A stretch of DNA of 64,000 bases from the NCBI RefSeq assembly GCF_000152725.1, contig NZ_CH724131.1, positions 1,475,856-1,539,855 of the forward strand, in the 5' to 3' direction. Below, piece by piece: positions 18,900 to 27,616 of this stretch (position 1 is its first letter; each line of letters opens with the position of its first letter). The DNA comes from Pseudooceanicola batsensis HTCC2597 (GTDB lineage Bacteria > Pseudomonadota > Alphaproteobacteria > Rhodobacterales > Rhodobacteraceae). Both the position numbers and the translations under genes were made by a program. The notes below the pieces were generated by a model. The model made no database searches. It was not told where the DNA came from and was given only the letters and a program-made list of their open reading frames with translations.

Positions 18900-21311
18900 A
18901 TGGACAAACGGACAAAAAGCGCCGCCAGCAGCCCCCTGCTGACGGGTTACAGGCCTTCCCCTGGTGTCGCGGACGAACTCTTCGACCGCGCGGGCGAGAT
19001 GCGTCCGGTCTGGACCCCCTTCATCCGCGCCCTCTCGAACCTCTCGGAGGAAGAGCTGCGCGCGAAATTCGAACGCGGCCGCCAGTACCTGCGCGACGCC
19101 GGCGTCTATTTCCGACAGTATTCCGGCGATCCTCTGAACGAACGGGAGTGGCCGCTTTCCAATATTCCGGTCCTGCTGCACGAGACCGAGTGGAACGAGA
19201 TCTGCCGCGGCCTCGCGCAGCGGGCCAACCTGCTGGAATCCGTGATGGCGGATCTCTACGGCCCCGGGCGGCTCCTGACCGGCGGACATCTGCCGCCGCG
19301 GCTGATCACCGAGAACAGCCATTGGAAGCGGCCAATGGTGGGGGTCCAGCCCCGCGGCGGCCACTATCTCCACTTTCTCGCCTTCGAGATCGGCCGCTCC
19401 CCCGACGGGAGCTGGTTCGTCCTGGGCGACCGGACGCAGGCGCCCTCGGGCGCGGGGTTCGCGCTGGAGAACCGCATGGCGATGCGCCGCGTGTTTCCCG
19501 AGGATTACCCCCGCGCCTACACGCATCGCCTTGTCGGGTTCTTCGAAAGCTTCCGCTCCACCCTCGAGGATCTCGCCACCGCCAACCGCTCCGAGGCGCA
19601 CCAGTTCGGCCTGCTGACCCCCGGCCGCGCGAACGACGCCTTCTTCGAACACCTCTACATCTCGCGCTATCTCGGGATGCTGCTGCTCGAGGGCGAGGAC
19701 ATCGTGGTTCAGAACGGTCAGGCGATGGTGCGCACGATCGAGGGACCGGTTCCGCTCGGGCTGCTGTGGCGGCGGATCGACTCGAATTTCGCCGACCCGC
19801 TCGAGCTGAGCCCCGACTCCCAGATCGGTGTCCCCGGCCTGGTCGACGCGGTCCGGTCCGGCAACCTGGCGATGGTGAACGCGCTCGGATCGGGCGTTCT
19901 GGAAACCCGCGCCCTCATGGCCTTCCTGCCGCGCATCAGCCGCGTGCTGACCGGCGAGGCGCTTGCCATGCCGAACATCGCGACCTGGTGGTGCGGCGAC
20001 GATGCCGCCCGCGCCTATGTGCGTGAGAACGTCGATCGGATGATGATCGCACCGGCCCTCGCGCTCGATCTGCCGTTCGACAGCAATTCCGAAACCGTGC
20101 GCGGCGCCGAGCCGGAGATCGTCGACCTTCTCGACCACCCGGCCCCCGATCTCGTCGGGCAGGAGACCGTCGCGCTGTCGACCACGCCCGCCTGGCACGA
20201 CACGCCCGAAGGATCGCGCCTGACCCCCTGCCCGATGACGGTCCGGGTCTTCGCCGCGCGCACGGCCGAGGGCTGGGAGTTCATGCAGGGCGGTTATGCC
20301 CGGATCGGACCGGACGGAGACGCCTCGGCCCTGGCGATGCAGCGGGGCGGCAGCGTGGCGGACGTGCAGATCATCTCGGATCTGCCGGTGCCGGACGTCG
20401 CGGGGCGGCGCCCCGGCCCCGATCCCTCCGGCCAGAGGCGGGTGCGGACGGAATCGGCCGCCCTGCCCGCCCGCGCGGCCGACAACCTGTTCTGGCTGGG
20501 CCGCTACGTCGTGCGGTTCGAAGAGGCCGCCCGCCTGCTGCGGGCCTACCACCTTCGCCTGGCGATCACCGACGCGCCCGAGGACCGGTTGCTGCGCATG
20601 ATCTCGGAGTTTCTCAAGCCGGTCGGCATCGAGGCGACACAGGCGATCCCGGTCGGGCTGCGCAACCGGCTCTTCTCTGCCCACAACTGCGCCTCGAAGG
20701 TCCGCGACCGCTTTTCCCAGGACGGCTGGATCGCGCTGAACGACCTCGTGAAGACCGTGGGACAGATGACCGGCAGCGCCACACCCGGCGATGATGCGGC
20801 CCGCGCAATGTCCGTTCTGCTACGCAAGACCGCCGGTTTCTCGGGCGTGGTGACCGAGAACATGTACCGCTATTACGGCTGGCGTTTCCTCTCGATCGGT
20901 CGCGCGCTGGAACGCATCGACGCACTGGCCGCCGTCCTGGAAACCTTCGCCGATCCCGCGGCCCCGGACGGCGCGCTGGATGTCGCGCTCGAGGTGGCGG
21001 ATGCGACGATGGCGCATCGCCGGCGCTATGCCCTAGGAACGACGCGGGACACGGTGGTCGATCTGCTGGCCCACGACACCGGCAACCCCCGGTCGGTGCT
21101 CTACCAGTTGCGCGAAATGCAGCGGCTGGCCGAGGACCTGCCCGGCGCCACCCTGTCGGCCCGGCCCTCGGCCCTCGTCCGTGAACTTCTGCCCGTCCGC
21201 ACCCGGCTCGAGGTGGATCAGCCGGAAGACGTCGGGACCGACATTATGCGGGAAATCCGACGGGCGATCGCCCGCATGTCCGACCGGCTGGCAGACGCCC
21301 ATTTGCGATGA
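18900..21311 (+). CDS. circularly permuted ATP-grasp protein fused to alpha-E domain
   Basis: An 803-residue fusion. Residues 1 to about 490 are the circularly permuted type-2 ATP-grasp unit (DUF404/DUF407; segments ENSHWKRPMVG, TPGRANDAFFEHLYISRYLG, VNALGSGVLETRALMAFLP and EALAMPNIATWWCG). Residues from about 515 to 803 are the helical alpha-E domain (ARAADNLFWLGRYVVRFEEA). In many bacteria these are separate genes; here they are one chain. ATP-grasp enzymes of this kind are predicted peptide ligases. The ATG at 18900 was preferred to an earlier in-frame ATG that overlaps the upstream gene. Its end overlaps the following transglutaminase by ATGA. Confidence 0.9.
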   Translation: MDKRTKSAASSPLLTGYRPSPGVADELFDRAGEMRPVWTPFIRALSNLSEEELRAKFERGRQYLRDAGVYFRQYSGDPLNEREWPLSNIPVLLHETEWNEICRGLAQRANLLESVMADLYGPGRLLTGGHLPPRLITENSHWKRPMVGVQPRGGHYLHFLAFEIGRSPDGSWFVLGDRTQAPSGAGFALENRMAMRRVFPEDYPRAYTHRLVGFFESFRSTLEDLATANRSEAHQFGLLTPGRANDAFFEHLYISRYLGMLLLEGEDIVVQNGQAMVRTIEGPVPLGLLWRRIDSNFADPLELSPDSQIGVPGLVDAVRSGNLAMVNALGSGVLETRALMAFLPRISRVLTGEALAMPNIATWWCGDDAARAYVRENVDRMMIAPALALDLPFDSNSETVRGAEPEIVDLLDHPAPDLVGQETVALSTTPAWHDTPEGSRLTPCPMTVRVFAARTAEGWEFMQGGYARIGPDGDASALAMQRGGSVADVQIISDLPVPDVAGRRPGPDPSGQRRVRTESAALPARAADNLFWLGRYVVRFEEAARLLRAYHLRLAITDAPEDRLLRMISEFLKPVGIEATQAIPVGLRNRLFSAHNCASKVRDRFSQDGWIALNDLVKTVGQMTGSATPGDDAARAMSVLLRKTAGFSGVVTENMYRYYGWRFLSIGRALERIDALAAVLETFADPAAPDGALDVALEVADATMAHRRRYALGTTRDTVVDLLAHDTGNPRSVLYQLREMQRLAEDLPGATLSARPSALVRELLPVRTRLEVDQPEDVGTDIMREIRRAIARMSDRLADAHLR

Positions 21312-22198
21312 CCACCATGCGCTACGACGTCACGCTCCGGATTGGATACGACTATACCAGCCCCACGGACAGGGCGCGCAACCTGCTGCGCGTCCTGCCG
21401 CGCGACATTCCCGGCGTTCAGGTCATCGGCGACTGGAGCCTGACGCTCGGCCCACATCCCTCGGAGCAGCGCCACTTCACCGACTTCTTCGGCAACGTCG
21501 TCACCTCCGCCGTCTGGCACGGGCGGATCGACGAGGTCCGGATCACGCTGAACGTCCAGGCCGAGCGGCTGTCCGTCACACCGCTCCTGGCGCTAGCGAC
21601 GCCGCTGTCGCGCCTGTCGCAGGAACTGGCGGTGGTGCGCGACATCTCGGCCGACTCGCCGCTGCACTTCACCGCCGCCTCGCGACGCGCGCCGCTTGAC
21701 CGGACGATGACGGCCTTTGCGAGGGACCGCCTCGCACCCGGAATGTCGGTGCTGGACGCGGTGCGGGCCATCGGCACGGCCATATACGAGGAAATGACCT
21801 ATTCCTCGGACGCGACGCATGTGGACACCGAGGCCGCAGAGGCCTTTGCCAAGCGCGCCGGCGTCTGCCAGGACTTCTCGCACATCATGATCGCCTGCCT
21901 GCGCGGAGTCGGGATCCCGGCGGCCTACGTCTCGGGCTTCCTGCGCACGCTGCCGCCGCCCGGCAAGGAAAAGCTGGTCGGGGTCGATGCCATGCACGCC
22001 TGGGTCCGGGCCTGGGTGGGCCCGGAAACCGGCTGGATCGAGTTCGATCCCACGAACAACCAGACCGCCGGGACCGATTACATCACGATCGGCTACGGCC
22101 GCGACTACGACGACGTGGCACCCGTGCGGGGCGCGATGCGCGGCGCCGGCAAACAGACCAGCGAACAGAGCGTCGACGTCGTGGTCCTCGACGGTTGA
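21308..22198 (+). CDS. transglutaminase-like cysteine protease family protein
   Basis: A 296-residue stand-alone transglutaminase-like protein with the bacterial transglutaminase N-terminal beta domain (residues 1-100) and a complete triad: Cys187 in AGVCQDFSH, His230 in DAMHAWV and Asp247 in IEFDPTNN. It starts at the ATG overlapping the previous stop (ATGA), so expression is coupled to the ATP-grasp/alpha-E protein. In related gene sets a proteasome-like peptidase often follows; here the next gene is convergent and unrelated. Predicted to hydrolyse or transfer the peptide product of the ligases; substrate unknown. Confidence 0.92.
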   Translation: MTTMRYDVTLRIGYDYTSPTDRARNLLRVLPRDIPGVQVIGDWSLTLGPHPSEQRHFTDFFGNVVTSAVWHGRIDEVRITLNVQAERLSVTPLLALATPLSRLSQELAVVRDISADSPLHFTAASRRAPLDRTMTAFARDRLAPGMSVLDAVRAIGTAIYEEMTYSSDATHVDTEAAEAFAKRAGVCQDFSHIMIACLRGVGIPAAYVSGFLRTLPPPGKEKLVGVDAMHAWVRAWVGPETGWIEFDPTNNQTAGTDYITIGYGRDYDDVAPVRGAMRGAGKQTSEQSVDVVVLDG

Positions 22199-22207
22199 CG
22201 GGCGCCG

Positions 22208-23161
22208 TCAGGCCACCCGGTTGGGCACCTCCTGCCCTTCGAAATACGCCCTGAGGTTGGCGATCGCCATCAGTCCCATGTCCTCGCGCACATCCTGCGA
22301 CGCGGTCCCGAGGTGCGGCAGAAGCGTGACCTGCTCCATCTCGAGAAGCGCCGGCGTGACCTGGGGCTCGTGTTCATAGACGTCCAGCCCCGCCCCGGCG
22401 ATAGAACCGGTAGAAAGCGCCGCGACTAGGGCCGCCTCGTTCACGATGTTGCCGCGCGCGATGTTCACGAGGATCGCATGCGCCTGCATCGCCTCCAGCA
22501 CCTCGGCGCCGATCAGATGTTCGGTCTCGGGGCCGCCGGGCGTGGCGACAACGACGACGTCGGCCTTGGCGGCGACCTCGGCCAGGGTCATCTGGCGCGC
22601 CGGGAAATCCACCGTCTTCTCGGACCGGTTGGCAAAGACCACGTCCATGCCGAAGCCGAAATGACACCGCCGCGCGATGGCCTGCCCGATCCGGCCCATC
22701 CCGACGATCCCGACGGTCTTGCCGGTCAGGTGCATCCCGAGCAGCTGGGTCGGGTGCCAGCCCTCCCAACGCCGGGCGCGGACCAGCCGCTCGCCCTCGC
22801 CGGCGCGCCGCGCCGTCATCAGCATCAGCGTCATGGCGATATCGGCGGTCGCATCGGTCACCGCCCCGGGCGTGTTCGAGACGGTGACGCCGTGGCTCGT
22901 GCAGGCGGCGACGTCGATATGGTTATAGCCGACGCCGAAATTCGCCACCATCTTGCAGCGCGGACGTCCGAAATCTGCAAGCAGCCCGGCCGTGATCTGA
23001 TCGCCCAGCGTGACCATCATCCCGTCGTAGACCGCAAAGGCCGCCCGCAGTTCGCCCGGGCTCATCGGCTTGTTCGAAGGCCGGGTCTCGACCTCGAACA
23101 GGTCCTCGGCCGCGGCCTGCGTGCGCGGCGGCATGGGTCGGCTGATCAACACCCGTTTCAA
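22208..23161 (-). CDS. D-2-hydroxyacid dehydrogenase (glyoxylate/hydroxypyruvate reductase type)
   Basis: NAD(P)H-dependent reductase of 2-oxoacids, probably glyoxylate or hydroxypyruvate. The 317-residue chain has the Rossmann motif GIVGMGRIGQ at 151-160 and the catalytic set Arg236 (NIARG), Glu265 (YEHEP) and His283 (LLPHLG). The start is a TTG whose last two bases are shared with the csaA TGA (TTGA); there is no nearby ATG that keeps the N-terminal strand MKRVLISRP, so I accept TTG. Last gene of the minus-strand proC-csaA group. A second reductase of this superfamily, ghrA type, is at 50639. Confidence 0.88.
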   Translation of the reverse strand: MKRVLISRPMPPRTQAAAEDLFEVETRPSNKPMSPGELRAAFAVYDGMMVTLGDQITAGLLADFGRPRCKMVANFGVGYNHIDVAACTSHGVTVSNTPGAVTDATADIAMTLMLMTARRAGEGERLVRARRWEGWHPTQLLGMHLTGKTVGIVGMGRIGQAIARRCHFGFGMDVVFANRSEKTVDFPARQMTLAEVAAKADVVVVATPGGPETEHLIGAEVLEAMQAHAILVNIARGNIVNEAALVAALSTGSIAGAGLDVYEHEPQVTPALLEMEQVTLLPHLGTASQDVREDMGLMAIANLRAYFEGQEVPNRVA

Positions 23162-23499
23162 TGCATCCGCGCCCCCGGCGCCACATCCTGGTCCGGCGCG
23201 ATCAGCACCACGCCGCCCGTGTCATCCGTCACGCCGAGCGTGAGAACCTCGGACATGAAGGGGCCGATCTGCCGCGGCGGGAAATTCACCACCGCCATCA
23301 CCGTCTTGCCCACAAGGGCCTGCGGGTCGTAATGCGCGGTGATCTGGGCAGATGTCTTTTTTTCCCCGATCTCCGGCCCGAAATCGATCCAGAGCTTGAT
23401 CGCCGGCTTTCTGGCTTCGGGAAAATCCTCTGCCCGGACCACGCGTCCGGCGCGGATATCGACCTTGAGAAAATCGTCGAAACTGATTTCACTCGTCAC
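23158..23499 (-). CDS. csaA: tRNA-binding domain protein CsaA
   Basis: A 113-residue export-related chaperone of the CsaA family, an OB-fold tRNA-binding module. Typical sequence: FDDFLKVDIRAGRVVRAEDF at the N terminus, then KPAIKLWIDFG, SAQIT, VVNFPPRQIGPFMSEVL, and a C-terminal VLIAPDQ. CsaA forms dimers and binds unfolded proteins; in vivo role is uncertain. It starts with GTG at 23499, inside the end of proC (11-base overlap), and its stop overlaps the next gene's TTG start. Confidence 0.92.
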   Translation of the reverse strand: MTSEISFDDFLKVDIRAGRVVRAEDFPEARKPAIKLWIDFGPEIGEKKTSAQITAHYDPQALVGKTVMAVVNFPPRQIGPFMSEVLTLGVTDDTGGVVLIAPDQDVAPGARMH

Positions 23500-24304
23500 G
23501 GCTCAACTCCTTCGACCGACGGGCCGCGGCCCCGACCGCGCGCCGCAGGAGGGCCGGAAAGCCGTCCGTCTCGTCCATCAGCACCTCCAGCGCGGCCTGC
23601 GTCGTACCGTTCGGGCTGGTCACGTTGATCCGGAGCTGACCCGGATCCTCGGTCGCATCCTCTGCCAGCGCGCCGGCCCCGGCCACCGTGGCACGGGCGA
23701 GCCTGAGGGCGAGGTCGGGGCTCAGCCCCTCGGCCTCGCCCGCCGCCGCCATCGTCTCGATCAGGTGGAACACGTAGGCCGGCCCCGACCCGGAAACCGC
23801 CGTCACCGCGTCCATCTGCGCTTCGTCTTCCAGCCGGACGACCTGTCCGACGGCGGCCAGCAATTCCTCCGCCAGCGAAAGATGGCTCTCGGTCACCTTT
23901 TCGTTGCCGATAATGGCGGTGATGCCGCGCCCCACGGCGGCCGGCGTGTTGGGCATCGCCCGGATGACCGGCGTGCCGGGGCCGAAAGCGCGCTCGAAGG
24001 CCGCGATCGGGGTGCCCGCGGCCACCGACACGATCAGTGTGCCGCCGCCGCCCAGCCGCGCGACCTCGGGAAGAGCTGCCCCCATCATCTGCGGCTTGAC
24101 CGCGATCAGCGCCACGGCCGGCGCATCGGGAAGATCCTCGTTGAGATGTATGCCCGCCTCGGCGAGCCAACCGGCCGGATTCGGATCCTTCACCCAGACG
24201 CTCGCGGGCGGCAGTCCACTCTTCAGCCAGCCGGACAGCATCGCGCCGCCCATCTTGCCACAGCCCACGAGGATCATGCCCTGCCGGGCCAACCTGTCCA
24301 TCAT
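23489..24304 (-). CDS. proC: pyrroline-5-carboxylate reductase
   Basis: Last step of proline synthesis, reducing pyrroline-5-carboxylate with NAD(P)H. It is 271 residues with N-terminal nucleotide-binding loop (ILVGCGKMGGAMLSGW, about residues 11-26), RAMPNTPA near 135, and the substrate-binding signature AVSGSGPAYVF near 170. Two ATG codons stand in tandem at the start; either would serve. Located 55 bases after ybjN on the same strand, overlapping csaA. Confidence 0.95.
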   Translation of the reverse strand: MMDRLARQGMILVGCGKMGGAMLSGWLKSGLPPASVWVKDPNPAGWLAEAGIHLNEDLPDAPAVALIAVKPQMMGAALPEVARLGGGGTLIVSVAAGTPIAAFERAFGPGTPVIRAMPNTPAAVGRGITAIIGNEKVTESHLSLAEELLAAVGQVVRLEDEAQMDAVTAVSGSGPAYVFHLIETMAAAGEAEGLSPDLALRLARATVAGAGALAEDATEDPGQLRINVTSPNGTTQAALEVLMDETDGFPALLRRAVGAAARRSKELSRDE

Positions 24305-24358
24305 ATCATGCTCCGCCTGTCGGAGGCGCTTTCGGCGCGCCCCCGTTCGAGGGAGAGA

Positions 24359-24859
24359 CTAGGCGCGGCCGTAGGCCTCTGCAATGGCGACCTGAAGAGA
24401 GTCGGCAGGGCTTTGCCCGCCCCAGACATTCAGCTGCATCGCCGGGTAGAACCGCTCGGACGAGACGACGGCGGACGAGATCATCGTGTCGATCTGTTCC
24501 GGGCAGGCCATCTGGTCGCCGGCCAGCACCAGACCGTAGCGGAAGACGCAAAGCTTGTGTTCGGGCCAGTAGGTGAAGGACCCGGCCCAGCACTGATCGT
24601 TGATCAGGTTGAGCAGTTCGTAAAGCTCGGGAAGCGCCTCTTTCGGGGGCTCCATCTCGAAGGTGCAGACCAGGCGCAGCGTCTGGTCGAAATGCGACCA
24701 GGCGAGCGTGACGGAATAGGTGCGCCACTGCCCCTCGACAGCCATCGCGATCTGGTCGTCACCGATCCGGTCGAAGTCCCATTCATGGTGCTCGGCCAGA
24801 TGTTCGACGATGTCGATGGGATGAAGTTCCTCGGTCAGAAACTGCTCGGACAATGCCAT
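24359..24859 (-). CDS. YbjN domain-containing protein
   Basis: A 166-residue YbjN-family protein, related to type III secretion chaperone-like folds and found widely in Rhodobacterales next to proC. Sequence landmarks: HHEWDFDRIGDDQIAM, TLAWSHFDQTLRLVCTFEM and LINDQCWAGSFTYW. E. coli YbjN affects motility and stress phenotypes, but the molecular role is unknown. The ATG at 24859 has AGAGGTGG upstream, and is preferred to an earlier in-frame start. Its promoter must lie in the following 456-base intergenic stretch. Confidence 0.88.
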   Translation of the reverse strand: MALSEQFLTEELHPIDIVEHLAEHHEWDFDRIGDDQIAMAVEGQWRTYSVTLAWSHFDQTLRLVCTFEMEPPKEALPELYELLNLINDQCWAGSFTYWPEHKLCVFRYGLVLAGDQMACPEQIDTMISSAVVSSERFYPAMQLNVWGGQSPADSLQVAIAEAYGRA

Positions 24860-25315
24860 TGCGCCACCTCTTTTTGGTTGTAGCGCGGGGGGCCGCAAAA
24901 GCGCCCCTAGCGCTAGGTGCCTGCTCTAGGGGCTGGGCGGTTTCCCACGTCCCCTACGAGATATGGTGATGGGGGAGCCCCTTTGTGGCAAGTCAAATCT
25001 TGTGGATATAGTCACGAAGTTGTGGATCGGTTCGGGAATACCCCAAGAATTGGCAGCCGGACGGGGTATTGTGACACTGCGATGACGGCCGACCACCCGA
25101 ACGGGCGGCCTCGGCACCCCTGCCACCGAATCGTCGGCACCCCCGGCAGGGCAGCTCCATGGGCGCTCTGTGCCGGGACAGGCCCGCGCTCGACCGAAGC
25201 GGATCACGGAAAGAAGCGGGTCACGAAAAAAAGAGCGGGCGCCCGAGAGGCACCCGTCTCTGCCATTCTCGACGGCGGGTCCGGTCCGCGCCCCGACCGA
25301 CCGGGGTCTACCGGC
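24860..25315. other. 456-base intergenic region with three TTGTGG repeats
   Basis: Between ybjN and ubiK (both minus strand). No convincing gene: the two overlapping open frames are low-quality and reach through neighbours. It holds three direct TTGTGG words at 24983, 25000 and 25020; two extend to TGTGGATAT and TGTGGATCG, exactly 20 bases apart, resembling inverted DnaA boxes with one and two mismatches. It must also contain the ybjN promoter, which I could not place. Confidence 0.5.
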
Positions 25316-25561
25316 TCAGCCCGACTTCGACTCGAGCGCCTCGATCCGCGCCTTCAGCGCCTCGTTCTCCTCGCGCGCCTTCTGGGCCATCGCGCGCACC
25401 GCGTCGAATTCCTCGCGCGTGACGAGGTCGCGGTCCGCGAGCCAGCGGTCGATCATCGAGTTGAAGGCCGTCTCGGCCTCGTCCTTCGCACCCTGCGCCA
25501 CCCCCATGGCATTGGTCATGAGCTGGGACATGTCGTCGAAAAACTTGGAGCGGGTCTGCAT
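25316..25561 (-). CDS. ubiK: ubiquinone biosynthesis accessory factor UbiK
   Basis: An 81-residue membrane-fusogenic (BMFP/YqiC) protein. UbiK assists aerobic ubiquinone synthesis by linking the Ubi complex to lipids, together with UbiJ in E. coli. The N-terminal helix (SKFFDDMSQLMTNAMGVAQG) is amphipathic; the C-terminal part, from about residue 45, is a coiled coil (EEFDAVRAMAQKAREENEAL). The ATG at 25561 has CCAGGAGAT upstream. Its start faces lgt across 94 bases. Confidence 0.88.
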   Translation of the reverse strand: MQTRSKFFDDMSQLMTNAMGVAQGAKDEAETAFNSMIDRWLADRDLVTREEFDAVRAMAQKAREENEALKARIEALESKSG

Positions 25562-25655
25562 CGCGATCTCCTGGTCACATTCGTTCCCTATATGGGCCGC
25601 GTGCGCGCAACCCTCAAGGTTGACTTCCCCGAATTTCCAGAGGCATCACTCGTCA

Positions 25656-26537
25656 ATGGTCGCCGTCATTCCGTTCCCGGACATCTCGCCCGAGCTTTTC
25701 TCCGTCTCCCTCTTCGGGATGGAATTCGCGCTGCGCTGGTACGCGCTGGCTTATATCGTCGGCATCCTTCTGGGATGGCTGCTGGCCCGCGCCGCCCTTG
25801 CCCGGCCCGGTCTGTGGCCCGCAGACACGGCGCCGATGACGAAGGCGCAACTCGAGGACCTGCTGACCTGGATCATCCTCGGCATCGTTCTGGGTGGGCG
25901 GCTCGGCTTCGTGCTGTTCTACCAGCCGGGCTATTACCTCGCCAATCCAGCCGAGATCCCGATGATCTGGCAGGGCGGCATGGCGTTCCATGGCGGCCTG
26001 CTGGGGGTCGTGCTCGCGACCTGGGTCTACTGTGCCCGCCACGGCATATCCGTGCTGCAGGCCGCGGATCTGCTGTGCCTGGCCACGCCGGCCGGCATCC
26101 TGCTGGGCCGCATCGCCAATTTCATCAACGGCGAGCTTTGGGGGCGCCCGTCCGAAGCGCCCTGGGCGGTGATCTTTCCCGGCCCCTCGGCCCTGTGCGC
26201 GGATGGACCCTGCGCCCGCCATCCATCTCAACTCTACGAGGCGGGGCTCGAGGGGCTTCTGCTCGGGCTGATCCTCGTCTACCTGGCCTTTGCGCGCGGC
26301 GCGCTGCGCAGGCCCGGACTGATCGCCGGGCTCTTCTTCGCGGGCTATGGCCTGGCCCGGTTCATCGTCGAATTCTTCCGGCTGGCGGATGCGCAATTCA
26401 TCACGCCCGAAAATCCCTACGGTCACGTGCTGCGCCTGACCGAGACCATCGGCATCACCATGGGACAGGTCCTGTCACTCCCGATGATCCTGATCGGCCT
26501 CGCGCTGATCGCGATGGGGCGCCGGCAATGGCGGTGA
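25656..26537 (+). CDS. lgt: phosphatidylglycerol-prolipoprotein diacylglyceryl transferase
   Basis: Inner-membrane enzyme that attaches diacylglycerol to the lipobox Cys of prolipoproteins, the first step in lipoprotein maturation. The 293-residue product has about seven membrane segments and the Lgt signature GRIANFINGELWGR; also FHGGLLG and PSQLYEAGLEG. The ATG at 25656 matches relatives (MVAVIPFPDISPE). An open frame extends far upstream but is not conserved. Overlaps midA by 10 bases. Confidence 0.96.
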   Translation: MVAVIPFPDISPELFSVSLFGMEFALRWYALAYIVGILLGWLLARAALARPGLWPADTAPMTKAQLEDLLTWIILGIVLGGRLGFVLFYQPGYYLANPAEIPMIWQGGMAFHGGLLGVVLATWVYCARHGISVLQAADLLCLATPAGILLGRIANFINGELWGRPSEAPWAVIFPGPSALCADGPCARHPSQLYEAGLEGLLLGLILVYLAFARGALRRPGLIAGLFFAGYGLARFIVEFFRLADAQFITPENPYGHVLRLTETIGITMGQVLSLPMILIGLALIAMGRRQWR

Positions 26538-27616
26538 CCCCGCTGCTCGACCGGATCCGGCACCGGATCGGGGCGCAGGGACCGATGACCCTCGCCGAAT
26601 ACATGCAGATCGCCCTTCTCGACCCCGACCACGGCTATTACGCGACGCGCGATCCGTTCGGGACGGCGGGCGACTTCATAACCGCGCCGGAGACCAGCCA
26701 GATGTTCGGAGAGCTGGTCGGGCTCGCCCTCGCGCAGAGCTGGATCGACCAGGGCCGCCCCGCGCCTTTCATCCTGGCCGAACCCGGCCCCGGACGCGGC
26801 ACGCTGATGGCCGACATCCTGCGTGCGACCCGGTCCGTCCCCGGATTTCACGACGGGCTGAGCCTCGTCCTGATCGAGGCATCGCCGGTGCTGCGCGACA
26901 TCCAGGCGCGGACACTCTCCGGCTATCGGGCAGAGTGGATCGACGATCTCGGGGCACTTCCCGAGGCTCCGCTCTTCCTCGTGGCGAACGAGTTTTTCGA
27001 TGCGCTGCCGATCCGCCAGTTCCGGCGGCGCGGGGACGGTTGGGCCGAAGTGATGGTGACGGTCTCCGGGAGCGGCCTCGCCACCGCCCTCGCGGCGCCC
27101 GTGCCCCTACCCGAACTCGCCCACAGGCTGGGCGACACGCGTGAGGACGACGTCGTCGAGCTCTGCCCGGCCGCCGCCCGCGCGGCCGCACATATCGGCG
27201 CGCGAATCGCGGATCAAGGAGGCGCGGCGGTCATCGTGGATTACGGTGACTGGAGGTCGCTGGGCGACACCTTCCAGGCGCTGAAAGGGCACGCGCCGGT
27301 CGATCCGCTCGCCGCGCCCGGAACCGCCGACCTGACCGCGCACGTCGATTTTGAGCGGCTGGCGAAGGCCGCGACGCCTGCCTGGGCAAGCGGGATGATC
27401 CCCCAGGGCGTCTTTCTCGAGCGCCTCGGCATCACCGCCCGCGCGCAGGCGCTGGCGACCCGGCTGCAGGGACCCGACCTCGATGCGCATGTGGCCGCAC
27501 ATCGCCGCTTGACCCATCCCGAGGAAATGGGGACGCTCTTCAAGGTGCTGGCGCTGAGCCCGCCCGACGCGCCGCCTGTGCCCGGAACGACTGACCCCGA
27601 ATGGCCGACCGAATGA
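26528..27616 (+). CDS. class I SAM-dependent methyltransferase, MidA/NDUFAF7 family
   Basis: A 362-residue DUF185 protein, homologous to mitochondrial NDUFAF7/MidA, which methylates an arginine of complex I subunit NDUFS2 during assembly. Landmarks: GPMTLAEYMQIALLDPDHGYY at the N terminus, GDFITAPETSQMFGEL, the SAM-binding segment LAEPGPGRGTLMADILRA, and NEFFDALPIRQF. By homology the bacterial target may be the complex I NuoD subunit, but this is inferred. Starts within lgt (10-base overlap), and pgeF starts within its end (16-base overlap): a tight operon. Confidence 0.92.
   Translation: MAVTPLLDRIRHRIGAQGPMTLAEYMQIALLDPDHGYYATRDPFGTAGDFITAPETSQMFGELVGLALAQSWIDQGRPAPFILAEPGPGRGTLMADILRATRSVPGFHDGLSLVLIEASPVLRDIQARTLSGYRAEWIDDLGALPEAPLFLVANEFFDALPIRQFRRRGDGWAEVMVTVSGSGLATALAAPVPLPELAHRLGDTREDDVVELCPAAARAAAHIGARIADQGGAAVIVDYGDWRSLGDTFQALKGHAPVDPLAAPGTADLTAHVDFERLAKAATPAWASGMIPQGVFLERLGITARAQALATRLQGPDLDAHVAAHRRLTHPEEMGTLFKVLALSPPDAPPVPGTTDPEWPTE

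Noticed and set aside
16016..18907. 963-codon open frame antisense to the transglutaminase/DUF2126 gene
   Set aside because: Same reason: composition typical of an antisense high-GC frame, and the sense frame has complete catalytic motifs.
24983..25029. Chromosomal origin of replication
   Set aside because: DnaA-like words are only approximate, and no AT-rich unwinding element, dnaA, dnaN, hemE or parA neighbourhood is present.
24926..25207. 93-codon minus-strand frame between ybjN and ubiK
   Set aside because: Arg/Pro-rich, no ribosome site, no recognisable similarity; treated as non-coding.
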